From Ascoidea asiatica (Eukaryota > Ascomycota > Saccharomycetes > Ascoideales > Ascoideaceae): DNA of 64,000 nt. The stretch covers positions 248,001 to 312,000 of the forward strand of contig BCKQ01000004.1 in assembly GCA_001600695.1 (NCBI GenBank), read 5' to 3'. A program made the position numbers and the translations under genes. Shown here one piece after another: positions 22,057-31,647 of this stretch. The notes under the pieces were generated by a model. It saw only the letters and a list, made by a program, of their open reading frames with translations, ran no database searches and was not told the origin of the DNA. Every line of letters begins with the position of its first letter. The stretch's first letter is position 1.

Positions 22057-23928
22057 TCAAGCCGTTTTATTTTCACCATTTACATAAGATGAAGATTCTT
22101 CAGTTTCATCACTATTTAAAACAAAATCAACATCAAGATCTCTTGCAATTTTTTCTTCAACATTTTTAATATCTGTAACACCATAAAGACCAATTGCAAA
22201 AAGACCTAAGAAAGCTGCAATACATGAAAATACTAAAGCAACAATACCTCTTGCTGTAAATCCAGAAGGTAAAGGTTTATGTTGTTTATGTTCACCAGTT
22301 AAATCTAAATAATCTTCACTATTTGCAGCTGCATTACCTTCTGTTGGAATTCCAGCAGCTTCACATAAACTTAAATAATTTTCTGTTAATTGTTGACTTT
22401 CATTTGCTTGTAATTGTAATGGAGCTTCAACAATTGTAATTGCCAAACCTTGACTTAAATGCCATTCAATATGACAATGGAAGAACCAAACACCAGGATT
22501 ATCTGCTCTAAATCTAACAACAAAATATGATTGTGGTCTAACATAAAGTGTATCTCTTCTCATTGGATATTCTGGCCAATCACCATGATCACTTTCATTA
22601 TAAGCAACAGGTACATCAGAATCTGTAAAATCTTCAGCTCTTTCAAGTACTTGAAATACATGACCATGAAGATGGAATGGATGTTTACCAGTATCTTGAT
22701 TATTTAAAACAATTTCAACAACTTCATTATGTTGTAGTACAAAAGCATTAGTATTTGTACCATAAACAAGTGGATTTGTTGCATCATCACCAGCACTCAT
22801 TGCAGTTACTAATGTTGGAACTTTTGGTGCAACATATGTTAAATTATTAAAAAATGCATAATTAACACCATCACCAAGATTATCCATAGCAACATCAACT
22901 GTAATTGAATAATCAGCTTCTTCAAAAAGTTCTTCTTTTGTTAAAGGTTGTAAATAAAAATCATCAAGAAAATCAAGAATATCAGGTACAAAATATTCAC
23001 TTGGTAAATCAGCATCTTCATCATAAACGATATAATTTGTTGAATTTAAAATTAAATCACTTGGTAAAGTATCTAACATATCATCATCAATTTTTTGCAT
23101 AAAAGCATAATTTTTATCAGTTGAATTTTTTGTTGTAATTAAACATGAATAACGTTGAGCAACAGTTATATATAAAATATCAGTTACATTTTTTTCAACA
23201 TAAATACCATCAACAGCAACAACAGTAAATGAATGATCTTCCATATATAAATATTGAGAAACAAAAGCACCAATATTAACAATATGAGCTAAATATGTTT
23301 TACCAGGTTCAACAATCCATGAATTATTTCTTGTGTCATTAAAAAGAGAATTTTGTGGAATTGGTTCAGCACCAGTTGGATTATATCTATTTAAAAAGGC
23401 ATTATCTAAAGTTGTTGAATCTTTATGATACCATTCTGCAACAGTTAAAACAATTTCTTCATCATAATCATATGGAAAATCAGGATCATGAATTATAAAA
23501 GAACTTCTCATACCATCACCATATTGACCTTTTGTATGAGAATGATACCAATAAGCACCAACTTGATCAGCAACAGTAAAATTATATAACATTGTTTTAC
23601 CAGGAACTATTGGCATTTGAGTTACCATTTCAGGACCATCCATTTGATTTGAACCATTTTGAAAAAGTCCATGAAAATGTAAAGAAGTATTTTTATCAGG
23701 TAAACCATTTGTTAAATAAAGGTTAACAGTATCACCTTTATTAACTTGAAGTTTTGGTAATGGCCAAGTATTATTCCAACCAACAACAGTTCTATTAAAA
23801 GTACCATCTGGATTTGCATCAACATAAGTTACATTATAATACCAAGTATGAGTTGTAGCATTAACATAATTTGAGAAAAAAGTTAATAACAAACATAAAG
23901 ATATAAAAGACTTAGATATTGGATTCAT
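22057..23928 (-). CDS. FET3: Multicopper ferroxidase of high-affinity iron uptake
   Basis: Cell-surface oxidase that converts Fe(II) to Fe(III) for the permease Ftr1. The 623-aa protein has a signal peptide (about 1-24), three cupredoxin domains, and the copper motifs HFHGLFQNG, YWYHSH, HPFHLHGH and HCHIEWH. AEWYHKDS carries the Glu that helps dock iron in the yeast enzyme. Many NxS/T glycosylation sites are present. One membrane helix near the C-terminus (about 566-590) is followed by a short acidic cytoplasmic tail. The partner FTR1 is not in the window. I found no convincing iron-regulator site close upstream. Confidence 0.96.
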   Translation of the reverse strand: MNPISKSFISLCLLLTFFSNYVNATTHTWYYNVTYVDANPDGTFNRTVVGWNNTWPLPKLQVNKGDTVNLYLTNGLPDKNTSLHFHGLFQNGSNQMDGPEMVTQMPIVPGKTMLYNFTVADQVGAYWYHSHTKGQYGDGMRSSFIIHDPDFPYDYDEEIVLTVAEWYHKDSTTLDNAFLNRYNPTGAEPIPQNSLFNDTRNNSWIVEPGKTYLAHIVNIGAFVSQYLYMEDHSFTVVAVDGIYVEKNVTDILYITVAQRYSCLITTKNSTDKNYAFMQKIDDDMLDTLPSDLILNSTNYIVYDEDADLPSEYFVPDILDFLDDFYLQPLTKEELFEEADYSITVDVAMDNLGDGVNYAFFNNLTYVAPKVPTLVTAMSAGDDATNPLVYGTNTNAFVLQHNEVVEIVLNNQDTGKHPFHLHGHVFQVLERAEDFTDSDVPVAYNESDHGDWPEYPMRRDTLYVRPQSYFVVRFRADNPGVWFFHCHIEWHLSQGLAITIVEAPLQLQANESQQLTENYLSLCEAAGIPTEGNAAANSEDYLDLTGEHKQHKPLPSGFTARGIVALVFSCIAAFLGLFAIGLYGVTDIKNVEEKIARDLDVDFVLNSDETEESSSYVNGENKTA

Positions 23929-26268
23929 TTTTTTTTAATTTATTCTTATTTTATTTTTATTATTTCTTATTAAATCTTATTATTAGTTTATTCTTTTAGG
24001 GAAAAAAAAGAAAGTAAATGAAATAAAAGAATATAATAAAGCCAAGATATTCTCTTATTGAGTTAATTGAGCCTAAATTAGCTTAATTAGAAGAAGAATA
24101 ATAATAATAATAAAAAAAAGAAATAATATACACAATTATTATTAGAATATAGGTATATAAAAATATAATAGAATATAATAAAATAAATAATTAAAAAGAG
24201 CAAATTATTCTTTTTTGAAAATAGAGAAAACCAATTAACTTATATATGAAGAAAAATTAGATATAAAGAAGTGAAAAGGGAGGAAAAAAAATCAAAAAAA
24301 TCAAAAAAATCAAAAAATTTACGAAAGAAATGAATGGAAACAAAATACAAAACTAATTATACAGTAGGTAAAAATAATTGATAATTGACAATTGAAGGAA
24401 TAAAAAGAATTGAAAGAATCATAAAATGGAGTTAATAGGAACTAACTGATCGAATTGATTGAATTTAAAATAATTAATAAGGAAAAAAACAAAATTTTTG
24501 TAAAATTGTTAGTTAAAAAGTGACTGCATTTAAACGTAATACGGATTAAAAGACTTAAAATGAAAATTGCAGAGAAGAGAGAGAAGTGAGATACAGCAAT
24601 TATTGGAAGGTTAAAAGCAGTGAATATGAAAAATGAGACGATTAAAAAGGCTGTTTGCTCATTCCAATGAGGTTTCAATTGGTTTATATTCGGTGAAAGG
24701 ATTATGAAATATGAGTTTTTATATTGTTTCAGTCCAGTTTCTTTCATTATTTCAATGTATTTCTATCACTTTTTCCTTTATATTTTCAATATTTCAATTT
24801 TATTTGATATATATTTTTTTTTCTTGTCTTCAGTGAATAGATTCATGAGGATTTTTGGGTGTTTTTGGAATTTGGCAGAAAAGAAAAAAAATCCCGAAAA
24901 AAAAAGGGAATTGATTGAAAAGATAAAAGCAGCAGGCGCGTGCTGTGATTGGCCCAGCGGTGAGGACCCAGAAAACAGATTTTTTGCAACGGCGCTGGGA
25001 AAAGTCCACGGTGCAGGTAAATGCAGCGCCGCAGCAAACAGGGGGTCTGGCTTGATGATGGTCATGCGCTATACCTTGATATATGCGACTATAATTTATT
25101 ATTCACGAGGGCTCTGTGCAGTTAAAATGTGTTTTTAGAGGGGGTTGTCCCCTGTGCAGACAGAACAGTATGCGCTTTCCTCGGAAGATCTCTCCCCAGG
25201 AGCCCAGCCTGCCCAGAATCGCATTTTCCCAAATGATTCACATTCAAGCTTTTGGGCCTGAAGAAATCAGGGCTTTTGGGCCACAAAATGGATTTTTGGC
25301 TTCACTTGAAGCGACAACAATTTCTTACACAAAAGAGTGATTGTATTTCATTTGGTAATAAATGAATAACTGGTAAGTGGCATGACAGTGACAGAAGGGA
25401 AAATAATAGTGAAAATAGCAGAAAGAGTACAAGTAGAAAACAAAAACACAGAAAATAGACAGTGGACAGTGGACAGTAGAAAATAGAAAAAGGTGTGTCT
25501 TTAAACCCTCTGCAAGCTCGATGTTTTCTTGCAAAAAAAACCCTTATGCTTTAGGCCTTTAAAACCGACGAGCATGCTCAATAATCGTAACTTACCAAGA
25601 TCATTTAATTAGCACCCATTGTCAATTGTCGGTTTTTGCAAAAGAAATAAGAGGGTCTCCAATTTTGATTCCAAAAGATTATCATTGCAACCGTTTTCAA
25701 CTTTCACTGTTGCGAACTGTGATTTAATTCACTCATTCCTGAATTGAATTCTTTTCTCTTGGCTTTTTTCATTTGCTTTTTTTCCTTTTCTCTTTTTCTT
25801 TTCTCTTTTTTCAGCTGTACCAAAATTTAGTCAAATCACGGTTAGGACAATGTTGTCCCTAATACTTGCTTAGGACTTCCATCTCCATATTTAGGGATTT
25901 CTAGCAAAAAAATCAAATTAATAAATATTGAAATAATTACGTAAGAACACCTTACAAAAAACGTGACTGAGCTTAATTTTTTAATTTTTCAATTTATTTT
26001 TTTTGAACAGGAAAAATAAGAAAAAAAGTAATTGCAAAATTTTTCAGCAGATAATTCAATAAAGCTTAGAAAAAATATATTTCATTATTTTATTTATCTT
26101 ATAGACAAAAAGTATTGATTAAAGATATTAGAATCCATAACTTATTTTTGGTTTTGATAATTATCTTTAATATATCTTAATATACCTCAATATATCTTAA
26201 TATTCAAAATTCAATATAAGTTATTAGATATAAATTATTAGATATTTTAAAAATAAAAATAAAAAAAA
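23929..26268. other. 2.3-kb divergent FET3/NOP58 region with GC island
   Basis: The longest gene-free stretch. It has an A/T-rich FET3 promoter side (23930-24850, with TCAAAAAAA repeats at 24288-24317), then a G+C-rich island (about 24925-25280) with GCGCGTGCTGTGATTGGCC, GGACAGT triplets near 25459, two TCCCTAA/TTAGGGA words (25857-25863 and 25891-25897), and the NOP58-proximal RRPE. Overlapping open frames on both strands at 24442-25138 have no family resemblance and unusual codon use; I do not call them. A non-coding RNA cannot be excluded. Confidence 0.45.
26036..26046 (-). promoter_or_regulatory. RRPE element upstream of NOP58
   Basis: AAAATTTTTCA here is the exact complement of TGAAAAATTTT, the ribosomal RNA processing element found before ribosome-biogenesis genes in many yeasts. 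It lies about 220 bp before the NOP58 ATG. No PAC (GCGATGAG) partner was seen nearby, and an A/T-rich word can occur by chance. Confidence 0.4.
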
Positions 26269-27903
26269 ATGTCTTTGATTTTAACTGAAACTGCAGCAGG
26301 TTATGCTGTTTTAAAATCTTCTGATAAAAAAATTTATAAAAGTCCAACTTTAATTCAAGATTTGAATTCTTCTGAAAAAGTTTCAAATCAATTTAAAATT
26401 GCTGCTTTTTCTAAATTTAATTCCGCTGCAAATGCTTTAGAAGAATCAAATTCAATACTTGAAGGTAAAGTCTCAAATCAATTACAAAATTTATTAGATG
26501 ATTGTGTTTCAAATAAAAAAACAACTTTAGTTGTTTCTGATACAAAATTAGCAAATTCAATTAATAAATTAGGTTTAAATTTATCCATAATTTCTGATGC
26601 TGCTTCTCTTGATTTATTTAGAGCTGTAAGAGAATATTTACCAGATTTATTACCTGGTTTATCAAATAATGATTTATCAAAAATGTCTTTAGGTTTAGCT
26701 CATTCTATTGGTCGTCATAAATTAAAATTTTCAACTGATAAAGTTGATACAATGATTGTTCAAGCAATATCTATATTAGATGATCTTGATAAAGATTTAA
26801 ATATTTATGCAATGAGATGTAAAGAATGGTATGGTTGGCATTTTCCTGAATTAGCAAAAATTGTAACTGATTCTGTTGCTTATTCAAGAATAATATTAAA
26901 AATGGGTATAAGAATAAATTGTTCAGAAACTGATTTTTCTGATATTTTACCAGAAGAAATTGAAGAAAAAGTTAAAACTGCTGCTGAAGTTTCAATGGGT
27001 ACTGAAATAACTGATGATGATTTATTAAATATTAAAGCTCTTGCAACTCAAGTTGTTGAATTTTCAAATTATAGAGAACAATTATCAAATTATCTTTTTT
27101 CAAGAATGAAAGCAATTGCTCCAAATTTAACTTCTTTATTAGGTGAATTAGTTGGTGCAAGATTAATTGCTCATGCTGGTTCTTTAATGTCTTTAGCAAA
27201 AGCTCCTGCTTCAACTGTTCAAATTCTTGGTTCTGAAAAAGCTCTTTTTCGTGCTTTAAAAACTAAACATGATACTCCAAAATATGGTTTAATTTATCAT
27301 GCTTCTCTTGTTGGTCAAGCAACTGGTAAAAATAAAGGTAAAATCGCAAGAGTTTTAGCTGCAAAAGCTTCAATAGCTTTAAGATATGATGCTTTAGCTG
27401 AAGAAAGAGATGATTCCGGTGATTTAGGTTTAAAAGTTAGAGCTAAAGTTGAAGATAGACTTAGTGTATTAGAAGGTAGAGATTTAAGAACTTCTAAAAA
27501 AATAGTTAAAGAAACTCCAAAATTTGATATATCTGAAGCAAGAGCTTATAATGCTGATGCTGATGCTATTCCTGATGTTTCAATGAAAGAAGAAGATGAA
27601 GATTCTGATGATGAAAGTGATGCTGAAACTTCAAAAATAGATATTAAAAAAGAAAAGAAACATAAAAAGGATAAAAAAGATAAAAAAGATAAAAAAGATA
27701 AAAAAGAAAAGAAAGATAAGAAAAGTAAAAAAAGAAAAAGAGATGATGATGATGAAGGTGAAAAAGAGGATCTTGAAATCAAAAAAGAAGTTGAACCTTC
27801 TGTGAAAAAAGAACATAAAGTAAAGAAGGAAAAGAAACATAAAAAAGATAAAAAAGATAAAAAAGAAAAAAAAGATAAAAAACACAAGAAAGATAAAAAA
27901 TAA
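26269..27903 (+). CDS. NOP58: Box C/D snoRNP core protein Nop58
   Basis: The 544-aa nucleolar protein binds box C/D snoRNAs with Nop56, fibrillarin and Snu13 for 2'-O-methylation and pre-rRNA processing. The start [15 protein letters not shown], then [28 protein letters not shown], and the Nop domain with [21 protein letters not shown] and [18 protein letters not shown], are diagnostic. The C-terminus is a long Lys/Asp/Glu tract with KKDKKDKK and KKEKK repeats (about 460-544), as in fungal Nop58. That tract comes from an AAAGAT repeat and varies in length among species. No intron is seen. Confidence 0.97.
   Translation: MSLILTETAAGYAVLKSSDKKIYKSPTLIQDLNSSEKVSNQFKIAAFSKFNSAANALEESNSILEGKVSNQLQNLLDDCVSNKKTTLVVSDTKLANSINKLGLNLSIISDAASLDLFRAVREYLPDLLPGLSNNDLSKMSLGLAHSIGRHKLKFSTDKVDTMIVQAISILDDLDKDLNIYAMRCKEWYGWHFPELAKIVTDSVAYSRIILKMGIRINCSETDFSDILPEEIEEKVKTAAEVSMGTEITDDDLLNIKALATQVVEFSNYREQLSNYLFSRMKAIAPNLTSLLGELVGARLIAHAGSLMSLAKAPASTVQILGSEKALFRALKTKHDTPKYGLIYHASLVGQATGKNKGKIARVLAAKASIALRYDALAEERDDSGDLGLKVRAKVEDRLSVLEGRDLRTSKKIVKETPKFDISEARAYNADADAIPDVSMKEEDEDSDDESDAETSKIDIKKEKKHKKDKKDKKDKKDKKEKKDKKSKKRKRDDDDEGEKEDLEIKKEVEPSVKKEHKVKKEKKHKKDKKDKKEKKDKKHKKDKK
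27660..27900 (+). repeat. Lys/Asp-coding AAAGAT-type repeat in NOP58
   Basis: AAAGATAAA hexamers encode two KKDK/KKEK blocks (about 27660-27735 and 27830-27900), separated by an acidic segment. These are simple repeats in a disordered basic tail. Confidence 0.8.
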
Positions 27904-28341
27904 CTGGATTTTATTTAATATAATATTAAAATACTAATTGAACCTATAATTCTCTCAACTAATCATATTTACTACAATAAAAAATTCAATAAATTCATTT
28001 ATCTTTTATTTTACTGAATTCTAAACATTTTTCTCAATTTTTACAATTTTTTTTCAATTTTTTACATTTTAAAAATTTCATTTTCATTATTTACGTTTTA
28101 TATTTTAAATATCTCTCTAATGTACTTTATTCCACATATTGACTTATAGATTAAAAGTCTAGATATACAATTTTTAAGAAAAAAAAAAATTTAGAAATAT
28201 ATGTAATGGAAACATGAGATAATGTTTAAATTATTACTTACTATCATTTACAATCTATCAGGGGGGTATCGAAAATATAGTCAAACCAAACCATTTTCTA
28301 ATATAATCAAGAAATTTATAACTTAAATCCAAAAAAACAAT
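27904..28341. other. Convergent 3' region NOP58/V-ATPase a
   Basis: T-rich spacer with several TTTTTACATTTT-like tracts, followed by CAGGGGGGTATC near 28260. No gene is seen. Confidence 0.5.
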
Positions 28342-31104
28342 TTAAGGATTTGTATCTTCTGGGTCATCAAGAATTGCTTTAAAAGAAAATGGCTCATATG
28401 CATAACCTTCACCTTCAAAAAATTTCGACATAGATTCAACCCAATGTAATCTAAGTGCATGAAGCATTGCAGATGTACCTTCCATAAGAACCAATATACA
28501 AACAGTTAATACAAACCACATTCCAAACATAAAAAATGCGATTAAAACACTAGTTAACCCAAATTTAGAATCATTGAAAGCATTACTTATTGTCATTGAC
28601 CATAGAACTGTTGATAATTGTGCATGAGCTAATGATAAAGCCCATAATCTTAAATAAGAAGCTGTATGAGAAACACAGTTCAAACAAAATTCAATTGTAT
28701 GAATAACTTGATGAATCATTATATCGCCAAAATTGAAATCTTCTTTAGTACTATTATTTGAATTTTTATTATCAATTGTTATTTCAGTATTAATTTCATA
28801 ATGATCACTATTATTTTCATTATCAGAATTATTTCCATAATCAACAATCACAAACCGATTATCACTAATACTTAAGGAATCTTGAACTTGATTATTTAAG
28901 TTATCTAATTCCTGTGCTTCTAAAGATCTATACCCATTACTTACAGCTTTATTATATTTATATCTTAAAACCATTGGTTTATATAATAAAAGCCATGGAA
29001 TACATATCAATGCTATTAATAATAAAGCAACTTGAACAAAAGATTGACCTTTATATAATTGTTCATCAACAGTTCCTGGAGATAAAAACATGTTAATTAA
29101 CATATTCAATAAACCTGGGGCAGGCTTTTTTATTTTAATCCAATCGATACACCATTTGTAAACAATAGTTATTGAAAGATAACCAAAAATACTTTGCATA
29201 AAAAGCATACTTGGAATAAAATTACCTATCATATCAACTTTTGAATCAAAAAATTTATAATTTATATATGAAAAACATAATGAATAAGTCATATGTAAAA
29301 ATCCCATTAATATAGATAATTTCATTTTATATGAATTTAAAAATAATAAACCATTATCAGTTCCATGCCAAGCACTATCAATACCAAAGAAATAAACTTT
29401 ATGATTTTGATTTTGAGTTGCTTCAATAAGATCACCTTGATTGAATTCTTTTGGCCATTCCCAACCAGATTTGAATAAAGTCATTGAGATTGAAAAAATA
29501 TCATTATAAACAAGACCAGTAAACATTGAAAAAATACCCATTAATAAAATTAAATATCTACCTGAAAAAGCCATTTCAAAAATATCATCTTTTTTAACTT
29601 TAAGATAAAATTTTTCATTAATCACAAGATATAAACCAACTAACATTACTATAAAACCATGGCCAAAATCACCAAACATTAATGCAAACATAAATGGAAA
29701 CGTTATAATTGTTGGTAAACCAGGATTTACTTCTCTATAAGAAGCAATACCATATGCATCACATAAATTTTGAAATACATTTGTGAATTTATTGGTTTTA
29801 TGATAAGTTGGAGGGGTTCTATTTGTTTTTAAAACATTTATGACTGCAGTTGTTGAAGTATTTAAACCATTTGAAGATCTATCAGTTATATCTCTCATTG
29901 CATTTTTAACTAATTGTATATCATAAGTTGGTACCCAACCTTCAGCAATAAAAGTATGTCTTTGATTTGAATTATCAAAATCAAATTTATTTAAAGTAAT
30001 AAAAATAGATTTTTCTAATTTAATATAAATTGACCATTTAATAAATTTGTCAGAAATTATAGTTAATTCGGAATTTAAAGTTTGTTGAGTATTTTCAATA
30101 ACATCATTGATATCTTGTAATTTAATATTTAAATTTGATAAATTCCTATTATTAATATGATAATCGTTATCAATTTTAAAAATTTTACCATCTAAAGATT
30201 CTATAATTCTTTTTGATTTATTTACTAAAGATTGACCATGAGTATAAAGAATAATAACATCTTTTAGAATTGAAGTATTTGACTTTTCATCAATTATTGG
30301 ATCAATTATTGGAATATGATCAAGATATAAATTACCTCTTAAAACTCTCCAAAGAATTCTTTCAACTGTATCTACTTTATCTCTTGGTATTGTACCAGTT
30401 AAAAAATCTATATTTAAATTATTTATTGGATTTGAGATTGGATCTAAAATTTGATCTGAATTTGAAACTAAAGGAGATGCTAAAGGAGTATTTTGCTCAT
30501 AATCATATTGTAAAGATTGTTGTTCATTTAATAAAGGTATATTATCATTATGATCAATAGATACTCTTGTATTTAAATTTACTTGAGCTTGATGTTGTTG
30601 AGATTGAGATTTATTGAAAAATGAATCACTTTCAATTAAAACTTGTCTATTTTCAATTAAATTAAATTTTTTTTTTTTTAAATTTAATAAATTATCATTT
30701 AAATCCCTAATTTTAATTTCATAATAATTAATAATTTGAATAATTTCATCAATTTCAGAAGTCTTTAAAGGTGGAAAAACTGGTAAATTCTTAATTATTG
30801 TTGGATCTAAAGATTCATTAATATTTGAAAACTGATCAATAATTTGATAATTATAATTTATTGAAATCAAATTTGAATATAAAATTTCATTTAAATAACG
30901 TAATTGTCTTTGAACATTATCTAATCTTCTTAATTCTTTAACAAAGTTTCTTTGAAATGAATTTATGTTTTTGTTTAAATCTCTAAATTGAACATTACTC
31001 ATTGAACCAAAGGCAGCTACAACATCTCTCGATATTTCAGACGCTATATACATCTGTATTAGCGACATATCCGCAGAACGAAAGATGGCTTCTTGGTTAT
31101 TCAT
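28342..31104 (-). CDS. VPH1: V-type proton ATPase subunit a
   Basis: Membrane subunit of the V0 sector that provides the half-channels for proton translocation. The 920-aa product has a cytosolic N-terminal half starting EAIFRSADMSLIQMYIASE, coiled-coil arms, and a C-terminal half with about eight membrane helices. PTYHKTNKFTNVFQNLCDAYGIASYREVNPGLP and the Arg in SYLRLWALSLAHAQLS (Arg819, the proton-path arginine) are conserved. Yeasts have a vacuolar form (Vph1) and a Golgi form (Stv1) in some lineages. The N-terminus looks closer to Vph1 but the paralogue is not certain. Length is above the 840-890 aa of those proteins because of linkers around 170-230 and 745-785. Confidence 0.92.
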   Translation of the reverse strand: MNNQEAIFRSADMSLIQMYIASEISRDVVAAFGSMSNVQFRDLNKNINSFQRNFVKELRRLDNVQRQLRYLNEILYSNLISINYNYQIIDQFSNINESLDPTIIKNLPVFPPLKTSEIDEIIQIINYYEIKIRDLNDNLLNLKKKKFNLIENRQVLIESDSFFNKSQSQQHQAQVNLNTRVSIDHNDNIPLLNEQQSLQYDYEQNTPLASPLVSNSDQILDPISNPINNLNIDFLTGTIPRDKVDTVERILWRVLRGNLYLDHIPIIDPIIDEKSNTSILKDVIILYTHGQSLVNKSKRIIESLDGKIFKIDNDYHINNRNLSNLNIKLQDINDVIENTQQTLNSELTIISDKFIKWSIYIKLEKSIFITLNKFDFDNSNQRHTFIAEGWVPTYDIQLVKNAMRDITDRSSNGLNTSTTAVINVLKTNRTPPTYHKTNKFTNVFQNLCDAYGIASYREVNPGLPTIITFPFMFALMFGDFGHGFIVMLVGLYLVINEKFYLKVKKDDIFEMAFSGRYLILLMGIFSMFTGLVYNDIFSISMTLFKSGWEWPKEFNQGDLIEATQNQNHKVYFFGIDSAWHGTDNGLLFLNSYKMKLSILMGFLHMTYSLCFSYINYKFFDSKVDMIGNFIPSMLFMQSIFGYLSITIVYKWCIDWIKIKKPAPGLLNMLINMFLSPGTVDEQLYKGQSFVQVALLLIALICIPWLLLYKPMVLRYKYNKAVSNGYRSLEAQELDNLNNQVQDSLSISDNRFVIVDYGNNSDNENNSDHYEINTEITIDNKNSNNSTKEDFNFGDIMIHQVIHTIEFCLNCVSHTASYLRLWALSLAHAQLSTVLWSMTISNAFNDSKFGLTSVLIAFFMFGMWFVLTVCILVLMEGTSAMLHALRLHWVESMSKFFEGEGYAYEPFSFKAILDDPEDTNP

Positions 31105-31647
31105 TTTGGGAATACAATTAACTGTTCAAGAATACTTCCAAAGTTGTTTTATTCTAATTTATTTTGATCTAATTGATCTATTCCAATTACATTACTTTAT
31201 TTTTTTATGTTCTTCTTTATGTTCATCTTTTATACAGTATATTCAGATTTATATCTATCTCCTGTGTCTGGACAAGATAGTACGAGAATACGCAAGACGC
31301 GATCAGATCCGCCCAGATGAACAAGTATCTTCACCGCTATCGTCACCGGGACATCCAACCGGAACGGATGTTTGTTACAAGTGTACTTTGATATCCGGAC
31401 TCGGAATGAGTGTGGAAGTATAAACCAGCGGAAAAAAAGAGTTCCACAAACACGGCGGCAGTTTATTTATTTGGTTAAACCTTTTATTTTTTTTTAGTTT
31501 ATTTCACTATACTAATTATATATTTTTATATATTTCTATATACTTTTATTTTTATATGTTCTTATCTATTGATTTAAGTTAAACTGATTGAGGGGTTCAA
31601 AAAAAACCAATAAAATAGCCTATATACATTATTTTCAAAAAGTTCAA
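31105..31647. other. V-ATPase a upstream region
   Basis: Includes a G+C-richer block (about 31270-31460), with ATCCGCCCAGATGAAC and CACCGGGACATCC, inside otherwise A/T-rich promoter sequence. An open frame antisense across the gene start (31085-31423) shows no family match and is rejected. Confidence 0.5.

Noticed and set aside
24997-25011. GGGAAAAGTCCACGG, resembling a conserved core element of RNase P/MRP RNA
   Set aside because: The match is short and imperfect, and I could not find the partner core element or a consistent fold. A covariance-model search (RNase P and MRP) would decide it.
24442-25138. Overlapping ATG-started frames on opposite strands in the FET3-NOP58 gap
   Set aside because: Compositions are odd (one hydrophobic, one a mix of hydrophobic and Gly/Ala-rich), the frames overlap each other antisense, and neither matches a family.
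25605-25625. TTAGCACCCATTG as a possible Aft-type iron-response site for FET3
   Set aside because: Only the CACCC core fits, and it is about 1.7 kb from FET3, on the NOP58 side.
31085-31423. Plus-strand 112-codon frame overlapping the V-ATPase gene start
   Set aside because: It is antisense to the conserved N-terminus, hydrophobic low-complexity at first and unlike any family later.
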